Below, in pieces: positions 1-11,188 of a stretch of DNA of 64,000 nt; the stretch's first letter is position 1, and each line of letters begins with the position of its first letter. The position numbers and the translations under genes are program-made. The notes below the pieces were generated by a model. The model searched no databases and was not told the origin of the DNA. It saw only the letters and a program-made list of their open reading frames with translations. The stretch spans positions 1 through 64,000 of the forward strand of contig CAJFCJ010000057.1 of assembly GCA_904063045.1 (NCBI GenBank). Direction: 5' to 3'. This DNA comes from Dimorphilus gyrociliatus (lineage: Eukaryota; Annelida; Polychaeta; Dinophilidae).

Positions 1-111
1 GTTGAAAATCTGACACAAATTATCCAAGAAGCACGAAAAATCTTAGAATTAGACTTAAAACCTGAAATGATTGAAATATTTGAAAAAGAAAGTTTATTTC
101 ATCATTCTTGA
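1..111 (+). CDS. possible 3' end of a truncated coding region
   Basis: A frame is open from the window edge for 36 codons and ends in TGA at 109-111. Its charged, helix-like composition (ending ...EKESLFHHS) looks more like coding sequence than the surrounding AT-rich DNA. The rest of the gene lies outside the window and I recognise no family. It could equally be the tail of a transposase or chance. Confidence 0.2.
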   Translation, partial: VENLTQIIQEARKILELDLKPEMIEIFEKESLFHHS

Positions 112-629
112 ATGAATTCACAAATTTTTTACAAATATATATAATTAGAATTTCAGATAAAATTATAATTTTTTTGGCAATTAAAATATTAAAACAAGAT
201 TCCTTTGGACAGTGTCTGGTTTCAGAACAACAAAAGTTGATTCCATGATTTTTATTTGAGGGGGTGATTTCAGAATCAAAAAAATTATTTTGAGTCATTT
301 TGCCTGATGATTGGCTAAGTTGTTGATCTAGAAGGATCATTTATTAGATTGCCACTGTGATATTGTACTATTGAGGGTGTTAATTTCTATTAATTAACAA
401 AATATTGTGTTTGTTAATTTGTGATTTCATCAGTCATCTGCAAAATCCAGACTATTGAAACTTGGGCATCTAGTTATCACACTGAATTCATGAATGGATT
501 GATCAATTGTCTGACATTTTTGCATATGATCAGCAAAAATTGTTGTTGATCTTTCATTTCTTTAGCTCCAAGAGCATTCTTGAACTTATTCCTTAACCCT
601 AGAATTCAATGCACAAATTGATTGGTTGA
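112..629. other. AT-rich intergenic stretch, nothing recognised
   Basis: No frame on either strand in this stretch resembles a known family, and no repeat shared with the rest of the window was seen. It contains the 3' flank of the minus-strand LRR gene that ends at 630. Confidence 0.4.
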
Positions 630-2432
630 TTATATTTTAATTATCTTTAGAGCAATACTCTCTATGATTAAATCGTCAAGAAAACAATTTTGTACATCAG
701 AGAGAGAACATAAATAAACATCTAATTCTAAAAGGTGTTGGCAAAACTTTAAACAAGTAAAAATCTTTTCAAAAGATTCACCCAATCTTTGATTATGACT
801 CAAAAATAATCTCTCTATATGCAGAGTGTTCATTAGTAAATTATACAAATAAAAGCCATCTTCCTCTGATAGATTACAACTGGAAAAGTCAATTATTGTT
901 AGGGAAGAAGATGAAGATTTTAGTGCTGAGCAGATCTTTTCAAAGCCCTTTCCCATAGAATCATTAGAGGACAGGTCAATTTCTTTTAGTGCATTACAGT
1001 TTTCCAATAATTTAGCGATCCAAAAACATTGTATTTCTGACAAGCTGCACACAGCAAAATCAATCTTATTTATAGAATGAGATGATAGTGATAATCTAAT
1101 TCCGTGATATAATTTTTCAAAACCATTGCAAAGATTTCTATTGTAGCTTAAATCAATTGTTTCCAAATGCTTGCAGTTTTCCAGTAAGTCACTCAATGGA
1201 CTGCAATCTTCTTTTGATAAATTACAGTGACAAAAAGCGATGTCCTTTAGAGAGGACGATGATGATTTTAAACCTTTCGAAATTTTTTCAAATCCATTTC
1301 CCAAATTATCATTGAATCCTAAATTAAGTGTTTGTAATATAGTACAATTTGTTAATAAATCACCAAGCCAATTAGCCTGAAGTTCTGATAAATTACATGA
1401 TGAAAACTCTAATTTAACAATTGTAGAACTTGACAATTTTAGACTGGTAACAATGTCCAGTAATCCTCTGCCCATATTTTTATTATAGTCCATACTCAAT
1501 TTTTGTAGACAACATTTCTGTAATAAATTACTTAAGAAAAGGCAATCATTCTCAGAAATAGAGCACCTATGAAAGTCGATCTTTGTTAAGGAAGAAGATA
1601 AGGATTCTAACGATTTACATATTTTCCCAAATGATTTTCCATTGTAGAGGAAACCACCAAATTTGATTGATTTTAATACAGTACACTTTTGGAGATATTC
1701 AATCATCCAATCACTTTGCTTCTCTGTTAAACTATTACAATCACAAATATTTATTTTTAACAGAGATGTTGCTGAAGACATTAAACCTTTACAAATCCAC
1801 TGATATCCATCATCCAATTCTTTATTTTGGTTTAGGTAAATTTCTTGTAATTGAGTACATTTCAACAATAAATACCCTATCCAAAGGCAGTCCTCATTGG
1901 AAAGGTAACACACTGAAAAGTCAATTTTAGTTAAACAGGAAGAGGAAGATTCTAATCCTTTGCATATACTCTCAATTCCTCCACTTGCTCCACGTGTACA
2001 GCTTAAAGTAAATGACTTGATGCTATGACAATTTAACAATGAATTTCCTAAGCAAATGAAATCTTTGTTTGAAAATCTACAATTTTTTATTTCAATATTT
2101 TCAATGCAACTATTTAAATATAAGTTTGGTAATTTTTCAAATTTTTTAATGCTTAATGTTTTAATATTATGATTTTTTAAGAAAAACAAATTATCAACAT
2201 TACAAAAATTTTTCCCTTCGAGAGTGAAATTTGTTAAATTTGAAATATCACTTGAAAAAAAATTCAACTCTTCCTTTGTGAAGTTTTTATTCTTCCCACA
2301 ACAGTAATCCAAAATTTTTGCTGTCAAAGATGGCGGCATACAATAATTGTGTTTTTTACACATTTCGCTCATACAATGTAAGTTCTTTCCCACATATTTT
2401 ATTAAAAGAATTTCCAAAGAGGTGGCAGCCAT
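630..2432 (-). CDS. RNI-type leucine-rich-repeat protein with BC/Cul2-box-like N-terminus
   Basis: A single-exon frame of 600 residues starts at an ATG (MAATSLEILL...). Residues from about 100 onward are roughly eight to nine long repeats of 50-60 residues, each with two LRR halves. Typical pieces are 'LxKIDFxxCxLS', 'xxWxxxLLxxCxxLxxIxLSxN' and 'GFEKICxxLKSSSSSL'. This is the ribonuclease-inhibitor (RNI) style of LRR, an intracellular protein-binding solenoid. The first 45 residues (SLEILLIKYV, then PPSLTAKILDY) match in spacing the N-terminus of the LRR gene at 39915. They also resemble the Lxxx(C)xxxPhi plus PPxL pattern of Elongin-BC/Cul2-box receptors such as ZYG11. No signal peptide or membrane segment is seen. 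The family is certain; a role as ubiquitin-ligase receptor is inference. Confidence 0.85.
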   Translation of the reverse strand: MAATSLEILLIKYVGKNLHCMSEMCKKHNYCMPPSLTAKILDYCCGKNKNFTKEELNFFSSDISNLTNFTLEGKNFCNVDNLFFLKNHNIKTLSIKKFEKLPNLYLNSCIENIEIKNCRFSNKDFICLGNSLLNCHSIKSFTLSCTRGASGGIESICKGLESSSSCLTKIDFSVCYLSNEDCLWIGYLLLKCTQLQEIYLNQNKELDDGYQWICKGLMSSATSLLKINICDCNSLTEKQSDWMIEYLQKCTVLKSIKFGGFLYNGKSFGKICKSLESLSSSLTKIDFHRCSISENDCLFLSNLLQKCCLQKLSMDYNKNMGRGLLDIVTSLKLSSSTIVKLEFSSCNLSELQANWLGDLLTNCTILQTLNLGFNDNLGNGFEKISKGLKSSSSSLKDIAFCHCNLSKEDCSPLSDLLENCKHLETIDLSYNRNLCNGFEKLYHGIRLSLSSHSINKIDFAVCSLSEIQCFWIAKLLENCNALKEIDLSSNDSMGKGFEKICSALKSSSSSLTIIDFSSCNLSEEDGFYLYNLLMNTLHIERLFLSHNQRLGESFEKIFTCLKFCQHLLELDVYLCSLSDVQNCFLDDLIIESIALKIIKI

Positions 2433-3110
2433 TTTGAAATCGGTAAAGAGTGTAAATAACCATTCTGGACACTGCGTTCAATTAGAATAGAATTCAACAA
2501 ATAGTCTTTGTTAAACTGTAAAGAAATGACAAATGAGACAGTAGAATAAGTTTTCTCATTCTATTAACTTTGAAGACCGTTAATTGAGAGAATTAAAATG
2601 ACATGATTATTTTAGACATTGGTTATATACTTTATTGTTTTGTGATTGATTCAATTGAGAGAACTTTGACTTAGTTCATTCTGATAAAATAAACTAACAA
2701 AAGGATCAAGAGGTTTTTAAGAGTGCTTAAGGATCAAGAAATTTGCTGTAGAAAATGTGGACAATTTTACCTTTTTACTGCCTTTTTACTTCAACCCTAA
2801 CCAACCAGTTTTCAGACCACTTTGAGTAGTAAAGAGGAAATAAATTGTATATATTTCTCAGACCTTAGAAATACCTTTAACCATGGCTTACATTCTCTCC
2901 TCCCTCCGTTGTATTCGCTATATCTTTTCAGAAACATTTCTATTATTGTAAGAACTGCCAAAAGAATATTGCAGATTATATTCAGGATTATAGGTGCCAC
3001 TTATATTTCTCTGTCCATTCAGTTCCATATATTCTGTTATATCTTTCAATTGTTGCTCAACAAATGATATCATATATTCTGTATTTTCTCCATCAACTTT
3101 CATTTTTTTC
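2433..3110. other. intergenic, no confident gene
   Basis: Holds the upstream region of the minus-strand LRR gene. A short frame on the minus strand (about 2918-3112) has coding-like composition but no recognisable family. A TGGACACTG motif at 2465-2473 also occurs, as an inverted pair, upstream of the related LRR gene at 39915. Confidence 0.3.
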
Positions 3111-3114
3111 AATT

Positions 3115-3952
3115 GTTCGTATCCATCTAAAACTGCTAAACGATGGAGTTGAAGAAATTATAAATAGTTTAAAAAATTGTCCAAGCCATTTAGAGAAAAT
3201 TTCAATACAGAATATGGATTTTAGAAGACTAAATTCAAAACTCTTTGGGGAATGTCTTGCACAATTATCATTCATTATTGTATTTTGGATTTTATAGCGA
3301 AAATAACATTAAATCCGGATTTAACAGTATAATCTCAGGATTATCTTCTGCATCTCATTGTTTAACAGTCATCAACTTATTCAATTATAATTTATGCGAC
3401 AGTAAATGTTCAAGTTTGGCAAATTTTTTGAAAACTTGCTCCAATTTACAAGAGATTCACTTGGCTACTTTTGAAAGATTACAAAATGGAGCTGTAGATA
3501 TATTCAATTCACTTCAATCTTCTACTCATTCGCTTAAAGTATTACATTTACATTTCTACGGTGCAAGTGTCAGAGACGGTATTCAGTACGGAAATCTTGT
3601 AGAGAAATGTCACTGTTTGCAAGAAATTGACCTTAGCTGTATGAATTGGTTACAAACTAGCTTTGAACATATATTTCACTGTCTAAAGTCCTCATCCAAT
3701 TCCCTATTGAGAGTAAACATGGCCAACTGTCTCACAATGAACAACAACAATGATTTAATTAGAATTCTTTTAGAAAATCAAACCAAATTAGAAGAGTTAA
3801 GAGCTGGAGGAAATGGCGCATTTCTCAATATTGAAACTATGATCAAGAAAACTGGTTGGAGGAAAACATGGCAAACTGCCAATCCATATATTAAGGAAAC
3901 AAATTCAATTTATCAAAGCGGGAACCGTTTCCTCCTATTCCGTGATATCTAG
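3115..3952 (+). pseudogene. LRR (RNI-type) gene remnant with one frameshift
   Basis: The frame begins mid-repeat (LLNDGVEEIINSLKNC...). It continues through about five RNI repeats to ...GNRFLLFRDI and a stop at 3950-3952. The reading frame changes at about 3245: a run of four Gs (CTTTGGGGAATG) puts it out by one. With three Gs the repeat would read on smoothly as LFGNVLHNYHSL. No N-terminal domain or start codon fits upstream, so this is a 5'-truncated copy carrying a 1-nt indel. A sequencing error in the G run is the alternative, but the missing 5' end would remain. Confidence 0.65.
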
Positions 3953-4214
3953 CTAACAATTAAATTCATTTTTCCCCAGTTTTTCATACGGATATTTAAT
4001 TTCCAATTGACTATCCCATTGATAAGAAATAAAGATAATCGGACAACTTTTATCAAACTCCTGATTTCCTACTAAGGATTCAGATGATTGGTGTTCAATC
4101 TTAAAAGAAGAATGGATATTCAATCAAAGTATGGAGGGTCTTTTGAAATTAGGTTCGTGTTGGACGCTATGGAGAAACGAAGTTGCATTAAAAGTTCACG
4201 GAATTTTCTGTTTG

Positions 4215-4653
4215 TCAAAAAATGTTTCTAACGTCATTTTCCATCATTTTTCCACAAAAGAAATCAATATATAGATACTCAGTTAAACTGAAGCCTGAAG
4301 GGCCGCTAGGTGGCCAAGATAATTCTTCCATTAACAAAGGAACAAGTGGTTTTCCAAGATTGATTGAGAGATTAATTTCATGACAACAATTTGCCGATTT
4401 TATGTATCTTAAACTTATACAACCTGAAATAAAATGAGCTGATCTAATCCCGTTGTCTATTTTCCAGGATAAGCTGTCATCACCACCCATCTATCCAATA
4501 TCCAGGGTTATGCTTCACACCCGGCTTCCTCCGACTGTTTACAGAGTAGTTTAACTTGCTTTTTATGACCTCATTGATAACTGATAAAAACTTTTGATTT
4601 TTCAACTATTTCCATATTGTCATCATCTTCTACAATAGGTTTAACAGACCCTG
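4215..4653 (-). pseudogene. decayed TIR domain
   Basis: On the minus strand the pieces of a complete TIR domain lie in order. First comes a box-1-like KVFISYQ at about 4600, then KQVKLLCKQSEEAGCE, and then GYWID at about 4515. After a frame change come GGDDSLSWKIDNGIRSA, SANCCHEINLSINLGKP, the strand-E-like PLVPLLMEELSWPP and LYIDFFCGKMM. A TGA lies where a Trp is expected after FISYQ, a TAA follows the EAGCE segment, and the WID/MGGDD join needs a frameshift. TIR domains act in immune and cell-death signalling, some as NAD-cleaving enzymes. This copy cannot make an intact domain. A possible upstream exon at 4739-5029 is unproven. Confidence 0.7.
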
Positions 4654-4656
4654 AGA

Positions 4657-4692
4657 GGATCGACAGAAAACGTCCATAAATGAGAATCTGTT
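4657..4692. repeat. single terminal-inverted-repeat end of the 207-bp MITE family
   Basis: GGATCGACAGAAAACGTCC followed by ATAAATGAGA matches the terminal repeat of the complete elements at 24883 and 29310. Only one end is present, directly beside the TIR pseudogene. Confidence 0.6.
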
Positions 4693-5194
4693 AAATAATA
4701 AAAGAAAGAGATGACTATTTACAGTTTTTATGTTAAAACTAAAGTGTCTGACCAGTTTCAACCATATTTAAAATACAAATTTCTTTAATGTTGTAAACAC
4801 CTTTCAAGACAGTATACCAAGAGGGACTGTCTACTGAACAAGTAGTAGAGGAATAATCATAGCTTGGTTCATCTGATATTGCAAATGAAGCTAAACTATT
4901 CTCATCTTCTGTACAAGTTTGATGAGCTCTACCAGATCTTAAAATATTTTCTGACTCCAAGATAAAACAAAGCTTTAAAGATAAAAAGCTTTCTAAAATA
5001 TAGAATATGATATTTATCTTTAAATTCATTTTAGAATATTCTCTATAGATATCTTTTAGTTTAATGAAACATAAGGTAAATGATCCTGCATTGATTTTAA
5101 GGCATCAATACATATTATTTGAATAAAGTTCAATAATTATTCAATTAATTACCATATAGGCCTTTAGTCTATTCTATTTAATGTGCATTTGTAC

Positions 5195-5430
5195 TGTTTG
5201 AAGTGTGGTACATATAAGAGGCTGAAGGTGGCCATTGTGCCTCACCCCTCATACAGCCCTGATTTGGCTCCCTCTGACTATTACCTTTTTGGAAGATTGA
5301 AGGTCCATATCGGAGGATTCCATTGTGGAAATTTGGAGGAATTAAAAATAGATATAAAAGATTTTCTTAGGAGAAAACAACCTCTTTTTACCAGAACAGT
5401 ATTTGTGTACTTCCTAGGAAATGACAGGCT
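5195..5430 (+). pseudogene. mariner-type transposase fragment
   Basis: The frame contains HPSYSPDLAPSDYYLFGRLK, the signature of mariner transposases that carries the third catalytic acidic residue. It is followed by GNLEELKIDIKDFLRR. Only the C-terminal third remains, and the usual G-RW-KC ending is lost. A dead transposon fragment. Confidence 0.85.
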
Positions 5431-5739
5431 TGCATTTTATCTAAATTTCTTCATATTTGATCATCATTGGACCTTTCAAGTTATTTTTCAAAGCTAACTG
5501 ATTAAACCTTAAGTTTAAACACAAAGCAATTAGTAAAATTTATTAGATTAAACCTTTGTTGTTCTAGTGTATCAAAGTATGATAAAACCAAGCAGTTAAT
5601 AAAGTTATTCATCCTTTTATGTTGAACAATATTGATCACATGATTCATGGTGTATCACGTGATTAAAATGGCTACTGCTAAAATATTTTATCACAAAAAA
5701 CATTGTTAGATTTGTTCCGTTGATATTTTACCTAAAAAG

Positions 5740-7152
5740 ATGAACAAGAGATTAAATAATATTTTTAAAGGAATTTTAAAATCATCTAACACTCTAAAAT
5801 CAATCAGTATCATAAATTGTAATTTAAGCGAAACTCAGTGTAAAAATATTGGAAATCTTATGAAAGGCTGTTGCAAAATAGAAAAAATAGAGCTAATTGG
5901 CAATTACAATTATGAAAATGGATATATGAATATTTGTGAAGGACTTGTTCAATCATCAAACACCTTAAAAGAGATTAATTTTAAAGAATGTAATTTGAAT
6001 GAAAAAGAATGTAGAATGATGAAAATTTTTCTGAAATATTGTTCAAAAATAGAGATAATCAATCTAAAAGGGAATAATGAGATGGAAAATGGATTATTAG
6101 ATATTTGTGAAAGTATTCTTCCATCATCTCCATCATCATCATTGTCATTGCACACTCTTAAGAATATTAATCTGGGATGGTGTAATTTAAATACAAAACA
6201 GTGTAGAAAAGTGGGACATGTTTTAAAAAATTGTCCTAATATGGAGACAATCAAACTAGAAGGAAATAAGTTGATGAAAGAAGGATTTTCATATATTTGT
6301 AAAGGACTCAGTCAATCACCAAATAATTTAAAACATATAAAATTTAGTTGTTGTAATTTAACTGAAAACCAAGGTAAAATTTTAGGAGATTTACTACAAA
6401 CTTGTTTCACAATAGAAACAATAAATTTAAGAAATAATACAAATTTAAATAATGGATTAAATAATATTTTTGAAGGATTATTAAAATCATCAAAAACATT
6501 AAAATCAATCAACTTGGCTTGTTGTAGTCTAATTGAAAATCATGGTAAAATGATTGGCAAACTTTTACAAAATTGTTGTAATATTGAAAGAATTAATTTA
6601 AAATCTAATCAAAATTTAAAAAATGGATTGTCAGATATTTTTGGTGGACTTTTAAAATCGTCAAATAATTTAAAATACTTGAAATGTAAACATTGTAATT
6701 TAGATGAAAAACAATGTTTATGGATTGGAAATTTATTGAGATTTTGCCACAGTATTGAAGAATTTAATTGTGGATATAATTCTAAAATTGGAAATGGATT
6801 AATTATTATTTGTCAACAACTCCTCAATTCATCAAACACTTTAAAATCTTTGAATTTTAGTTGGTGTTCATTGGAACAACATCATTGTGAACAGATACTA
6901 AATCTTTTGCAATCTTGTACTAAACTTGAAAAACTTCATTTAGGAGGTAATTTAAACATTGGAAATGGATTAGTGAATATTTCTAAAGCTCTTTGCAATT
7001 CAAAAAGTTCTTTGAAAATTATAAATTATTGGGGTTGTAATTTTAATACAAAAACTTCATTAACAATTGAAAATATATTTGAAAATTTTACTGGAATAGA
7101 AAGATTAAATTTAGATAGGAATGAACTCATAGAAGAAGAAGAGTGTGATTAA
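5740..7152 (+). CDS. RNI-type leucine-rich-repeat protein
   Basis: An intact single-exon frame of 470 residues. It consists almost entirely of about eight repeats of 56-58 residues. Each has a 'C.L.E.QC..IG.LL..C..IE.INL..N' half and an 'NG...IC.GLL.SSNTLK.INF..C' half. Repeats are very regular, more so than in the gene at 630. The protein starts within a repeat (MNKRLNNIFKGILKSS), so it lacks the N-terminal domain of the 630 and 39915 genes. Either this is a solenoid-only paralogue or an upstream exon was missed. It ends in an acidic tail (ELIEEEECD). No signal peptide. Closest in style to the LRR part of the RING protein at 31421. The partner is unknown. Confidence 0.8.
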   Translation: MNKRLNNIFKGILKSSNTLKSISIINCNLSETQCKNIGNLMKGCCKIEKIELIGNYNYENGYMNICEGLVQSSNTLKEINFKECNLNEKECRMMKIFLKYCSKIEIINLKGNNEMENGLLDICESILPSSPSSSLSLHTLKNINLGWCNLNTKQCRKVGHVLKNCPNMETIKLEGNKLMKEGFSYICKGLSQSPNNLKHIKFSCCNLTENQGKILGDLLQTCFTIETINLRNNTNLNNGLNNIFEGLLKSSKTLKSINLACCSLIENHGKMIGKLLQNCCNIERINLKSNQNLKNGLSDIFGGLLKSSNNLKYLKCKHCNLDEKQCLWIGNLLRFCHSIEEFNCGYNSKIGNGLIIICQQLLNSSNTLKSLNFSWCSLEQHHCEQILNLLQSCTKLEKLHLGGNLNIGNGLVNISKALCNSKSSLKIINYWGCNFNTKTSLTIENIFENFTGIERLNLDRNELIEEEECD

Positions 7153-7334
7153 ACAATACAATTTATTTAAATATGAATTTTCATATGTTTTTAAATAAAT
7201 TTCTACCTTTCCATTTATTAGTGTTACATGATGACAAAACTCCTCAAATTAACAAAGTAGCTATTCAAGCATGTGATACAAACTAGCTTTTTTTTGGCAA
7301 TGCTTTCCATTGTCCTTTTTCAAAATTGCTATGA

Positions 7335-8833
7335 TCAAACAAGAATATCACAAAACAATACTTTATCACTGATATTCTCTAGAACAATGTAAATATAGAG
7401 TATATTTGATGCAGTTTGAGAAAAATGATTGCAGTTGAATGAATATACCATAAACAAATTGCTATTGTTACTGAATTCTTCAATTGTACAAAATTTTCTC
7501 ATGATTCTCCTATTGATTCTTGTATCATAGCTGACTTGAACATCAACATTTCCTTTTAAATTGATTACTTTTTTAAGAATTACATGATGCTTTGATGTTC
7601 TTGAATAGAACTCTTTTGAATTGGCTAATTTATATTGAAATTGTACTGGAAAGTGTTTAATAACTGTACAAGTTTCAATGAGATTATCAAGTACACCATT
7701 ATAAATGTTTGTTTGACAATTAGGATTGTCTGATATGGTATAAATGTTTCTTGTTCTTTCTTTAAAAAAATGATTATTGAATTATTAGAAGAGATTTAAA
7801 TAGGTTTGCTATGTTTTTCTTACTTAGGACATACATTTGGAACACTTTCATGGTAGCATCAGCATCTAAATCTAGAGCTTTAATAGTTCCCCTTACTCCA
7901 CTTTCAATTGTAGGCCTAAATGTATAATTATAACAGTGTCTATAGCGGTCCTCCACAGGATTTATTGTATTACATTGCCAGAACTCCATTTCACTTCCAG
8001 TACTTTGATATAAACTGTAGATCTGTATTTGTTTATAAAGCTATTATTTAGCTATAAAAAACATAGTGATTAGAACTCATTAACCCAATAGAAAGGCAGT
8101 AAAATTGTGGTTGAACAGGAAAAGGAAATAGTATATCAATATAATGACCAATGCAAGTACCCCGAGAATCTGATATTGAAGAACACTCAAGCCAAACATA
8201 GTTGGATACATGACGAAGTGCTGTTTCGCATTCGTATCCTGCAGTTGTGGCTGTTGATGTACATGTTGCTCCTAAATTAATATCAGCAATATTGAAATAT
8301 ATATCTTCATCTTCACTTTTAAGTAGATCTTCTACAGAAAAAGAAAAATAATTGAATAGAACTCAAAAAGAGGAGAAATTTTATATTACTGTCTTCATAC
8401 GCAAATGCTAAAATTGCTTGAAACCCAGAATTTACATGGGTGGATGGATATTCTTTAATTTGAGTTTTGAGTTTAGGTGGATTATCACCAATTCCTTCTT
8501 CAAGTAGAATGCAAGTTTCAAAAAAATTCAATTTGACAACAACATTGTTGCCATTACCAATTGTGAGATCAATTGAATATATTTTTCTAATATCTTCAAC
8601 TAATATTTGTTGGAAACAAATTTCAACAATATCATACAATTATGAAAAGGCTATGTCAATCCATTCACTGTGACAAGTTCCAGCAGGGCATATCCCAGCA
8701 TAGTCATAATCATTAATCCATGTAGGTTCCATAGCCTGCTCACAATGATAGATTGATGGACTTTTTGGATATACAGAGTTTGCTGTACAAGTTGCATTGA
8801 ATTTTATAGTTGAAACAATAATTAGTTTTTCAC
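7335..8833 (-). pseudogene. secreted discoidin-like tandem-domain protein, disrupted by one in-frame stop
   Basis: Four exons join in phase: 8833-8390, 8331-8063, 8022-7824 and 7759-7335, with GT-AG introns of 40-64 nt. A probable signal exon lies near 8990-8900. Exon 2 encodes a domain paralogous to the secreted protein at 37366: shared spacing of ATCTAxSV, CEQAMEPTWIN, C.G.C.S.WI.I.F and FFETCILLE. Exons 3 and 4 hold a second copy (ADINLGATCTSTA, CETALRHVSNYVWLEC). The pattern resembles F5/8-type-C/discoidin-like galactose-binding folds, so binding of surface glycans or lipids is plausible. A TAA at 8640-8642 lies in frame where the paralogue has KK, and no ATG is in frame in the signal-like exon. 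The gene is therefore probably dead or carries an allelic null. Confidence 0.6.
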
Positions 8834-8990
8834 CTAAAATTTCAAAAGTTTAATAAGGACCAAGAATTTTTTTTATATTACTTTTTACCAGTTTTTGTTG
8901 ATGTTGAATACAAAATTGTCCATAAAGAAGTAATATAACTTTTAAATGAAAAAATTCAACAACTCTAAAAAGATTAATCATATTTGGATG

Positions 8991-9364
8991 ATGATGCTGG
9001 AATGATAAATATGAAAAAGGAATAAACATGCTTAAAATTTCATGTATAACACCTAATAAAACTTTGATTACTGATAATCAATGAATTATTCAACATTTAT
9101 TTAAAATTTTGATGAAAATATTTGAAATTAACACAATAGAAAAAGAATTTTATTTCAATAATTAAAGCTTAATTTCATAAAGTTTAACATGAACAGTAGG
9201 CCTATATCAACTGAATTATGCAGAAACCTCTACAAGCACGAAATATCAATATTGAATGTTTTGAAAGTCTTATACAGTATTACTATTGACACCCATATTT
9301 ACCATTTTACCACTTTAAAAAATACATAACAGTCCAAAAATTAATGACATTATCAGTTTTTAAA
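8991..9364. other. AT-rich intergenic stretch, nothing recognised
   Basis: No coding-like frame, no shared repeat and no RNA gene signature was seen between the discoidin-like gene and the tandem repeat at 9371. Confidence 0.35.
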
Positions 9365-9370
9365 TATGGG

Positions 9371-9472
9371 GTCAGGACAATTCGGTCTGGGACAGTTTGG
9401 CCTGTTTTAGGACAATTTGGTCTGCTTTCTAGGACAATTCAGTCTGCAGTCTAAGACACTTTGACCTGTGCA
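9371..9472. repeat. tandem repeat, unit about 16-22 bp (GGACAATTYGGTCTG)
   Basis: Five imperfect units: GGACAATTCGGTCTG, GACAGTTTGGCCTG, GGACAATTTGGTCTG, GGACAATTCAGTCTG and AGACACTTTGACCTG. The spacers are variable and Y-rich. It is the most GC-rich patch locally. No coding frame depends on it. Confidence 0.75.
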
Positions 9473-9782
9473 TTTATATTCAAAGTTGTAATTGTAACAA
9501 TGCTTATTTTTATTAATATTTAAATTGACAATGATGCTAATAATATATAGAATGATAAATAACAAAACACAGATTGTACTAATAAAACTCATTAGAGGTA
9601 AGTTGAAAATTTATTTTTTGTTGTTTTAAAAGCTAGGTTATAATTTATTTTTTAATGTGACTTTGTATTTTTATAATAAAATCATTGTCAAATTCTAACC
9701 AAAAATATGACAATTTTAATGTGTTTTTTATCTTTTTTTTATTTTTACATTGTAAGGCTTGTCATAATATTATCCATGTTTG

Positions 9783-9802
9783 TATATATATATATATATA
9801 TC
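9783..9802. repeat. (TA)n microsatellite
   Basis: About ten TA units in AT-rich intergenic DNA. Confidence 0.8.
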
Positions 9803-10017
9803 ATGAAATAATTCTGACTCTTCTCATAAATTCACTATAACAAATAATTATTTACTAAGGTTTGATAAAAAGATCCTAATCTTTCAATAATGGAAAACAC
9901 ATGCTATATCTGCAATGGTCCTTTCATTGGCAGTCAAATTAAAGGCAAATGTTGCCTCTATTTTAAAACACCAAAAACAATGACAAACCTTACTCAGGGC
10001 TGTCACGATTGGTGTAC

Positions 10018-10085
10018 ACATACATTCGTCAGCTATATTCTACAATAGAGAAGTAGTATTGAACCAGTATTGTACTATGCAGATA
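10018..10085. repeat. dispersed repeat, copy 1 (pair with 17927-17992)
   Basis: The block ACATTCGTCAGCTATATTC...GTATTGAACCAGTATTGTACT recurs almost unchanged at 17927-17992. Each copy is about 65 bp. The flanks are not obviously related. The identity of the element is unknown; a fragment of a retroelement is possible because both copies sit close to LTR sequences. Confidence 0.6.
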
Positions 10086-10504
10086 GCACTGATAAAGATA
10101 AGCAGTAGTGACCTAGTTTCACATAGGGCAGTGCATACACATTATGCAGCAATAAAACCTATTAAATTATATAAAGAATATTTGCTATTTGCAACCTAGC
10201 ATTAATATTACAATTTATTAATCCATACATTTATGATTTCGAACTAAAACTAGTTCAATTAATTATCAATTTTGCTTAAATTCTAAGTTTAGATTATATT
10301 CACTATTCAACAGTATTGTATACACAATACTGTTCTTTTTAACATGCATTAATCAGATATACTTCCTCCTTATATGCTGATGCTAAATTTACTAACTCAA
10401 TCAATTGAATATCATTATTAAGGTAGAATATAAAAACGGTCAAATATACAATCTACATGTTTTCTTGATTGTTGGACTTGTCCTACTAAAATTGTTACAT
10501 CTTA

Positions 10505-10947
10505 TGCAACTCTCCAACCTGAGAAATTCAACTATTATTTAGAAGAGGAAAACAATAAAAACATGACCATATTTACAACTTTTCTTTGTCTTCAAATGTT
10601 ACTTTTGTTTTTGTGAACATTGAAATTTGTCAACTATCAACCCTTAAAAGAGTATATAAACCCTACGAAATTAACAGTTGATAGTTCAGTTTTCTAACCG
10701 TCAGCTAGTTGTTTAAACTAGCTTGTTTAGAACTAGAAGCTCATTTTACTCAATACATATTCTTTGGACGAAATACTCGTGTTTTGTTAATTAATTTCTA
10801 CCAAAATTGCCTTTGTTAGACTATTTGTGGACGAACTTTAAAGGTTCTATTTGGACCAGTACTTTGGCAAGTTGGTAAATGATTGGAAAGGACGATTACA
10901 GTTGTGACGAACCAGAAATTCCTACAATTACAATACAACAAAGTACA
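10505..10947 (+). mobile_element. solo LTR (about 443 bp)
   Basis: The segment begins TGCAACTCTCCAACC and ends CAACAAAGTACA (TG...CA ends). It is repeated with high similarity at 27336-27777. In reverse orientation it recurs at 17722, 25507 and 29904. Inside, AGAGTATATAAACCCTACG is a TATA-box-like promoter, followed by TTAACAGTTGATAGTTC as the probable transcript start region. No gag or pol flanks this copy, so it is a solo LTR. No convincing target-site duplication is visible. Confidence 0.7.
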
Positions 10948-11188
10948 ATTGGATTTTTTGTTTTTTATGGTACAAATTTCTATTAATACTAGAAATTGTT
11001 TTAATTTTAAATTCAAATTCACTTTCACCATAATACTTCACCAGTTTTCTTAAAGAAAAACGAAAGTAAAAGTAGAAAAAATATTTGCAATTTCATAGTG
11101 ATTGCAACATATAAAATAATTATCTTCCTATAAACATGAATGAATGATTATTATGTAATAAAATATATTTTTTTCTTTACATTTCAAA

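Noticed and set aside
9890-10060. Small frame METCYICNGPF-like as a zinc-finger gene
   Set aside because: Only about 50 codons, no family match, no splice continuation, and it runs into a dispersed repeat.
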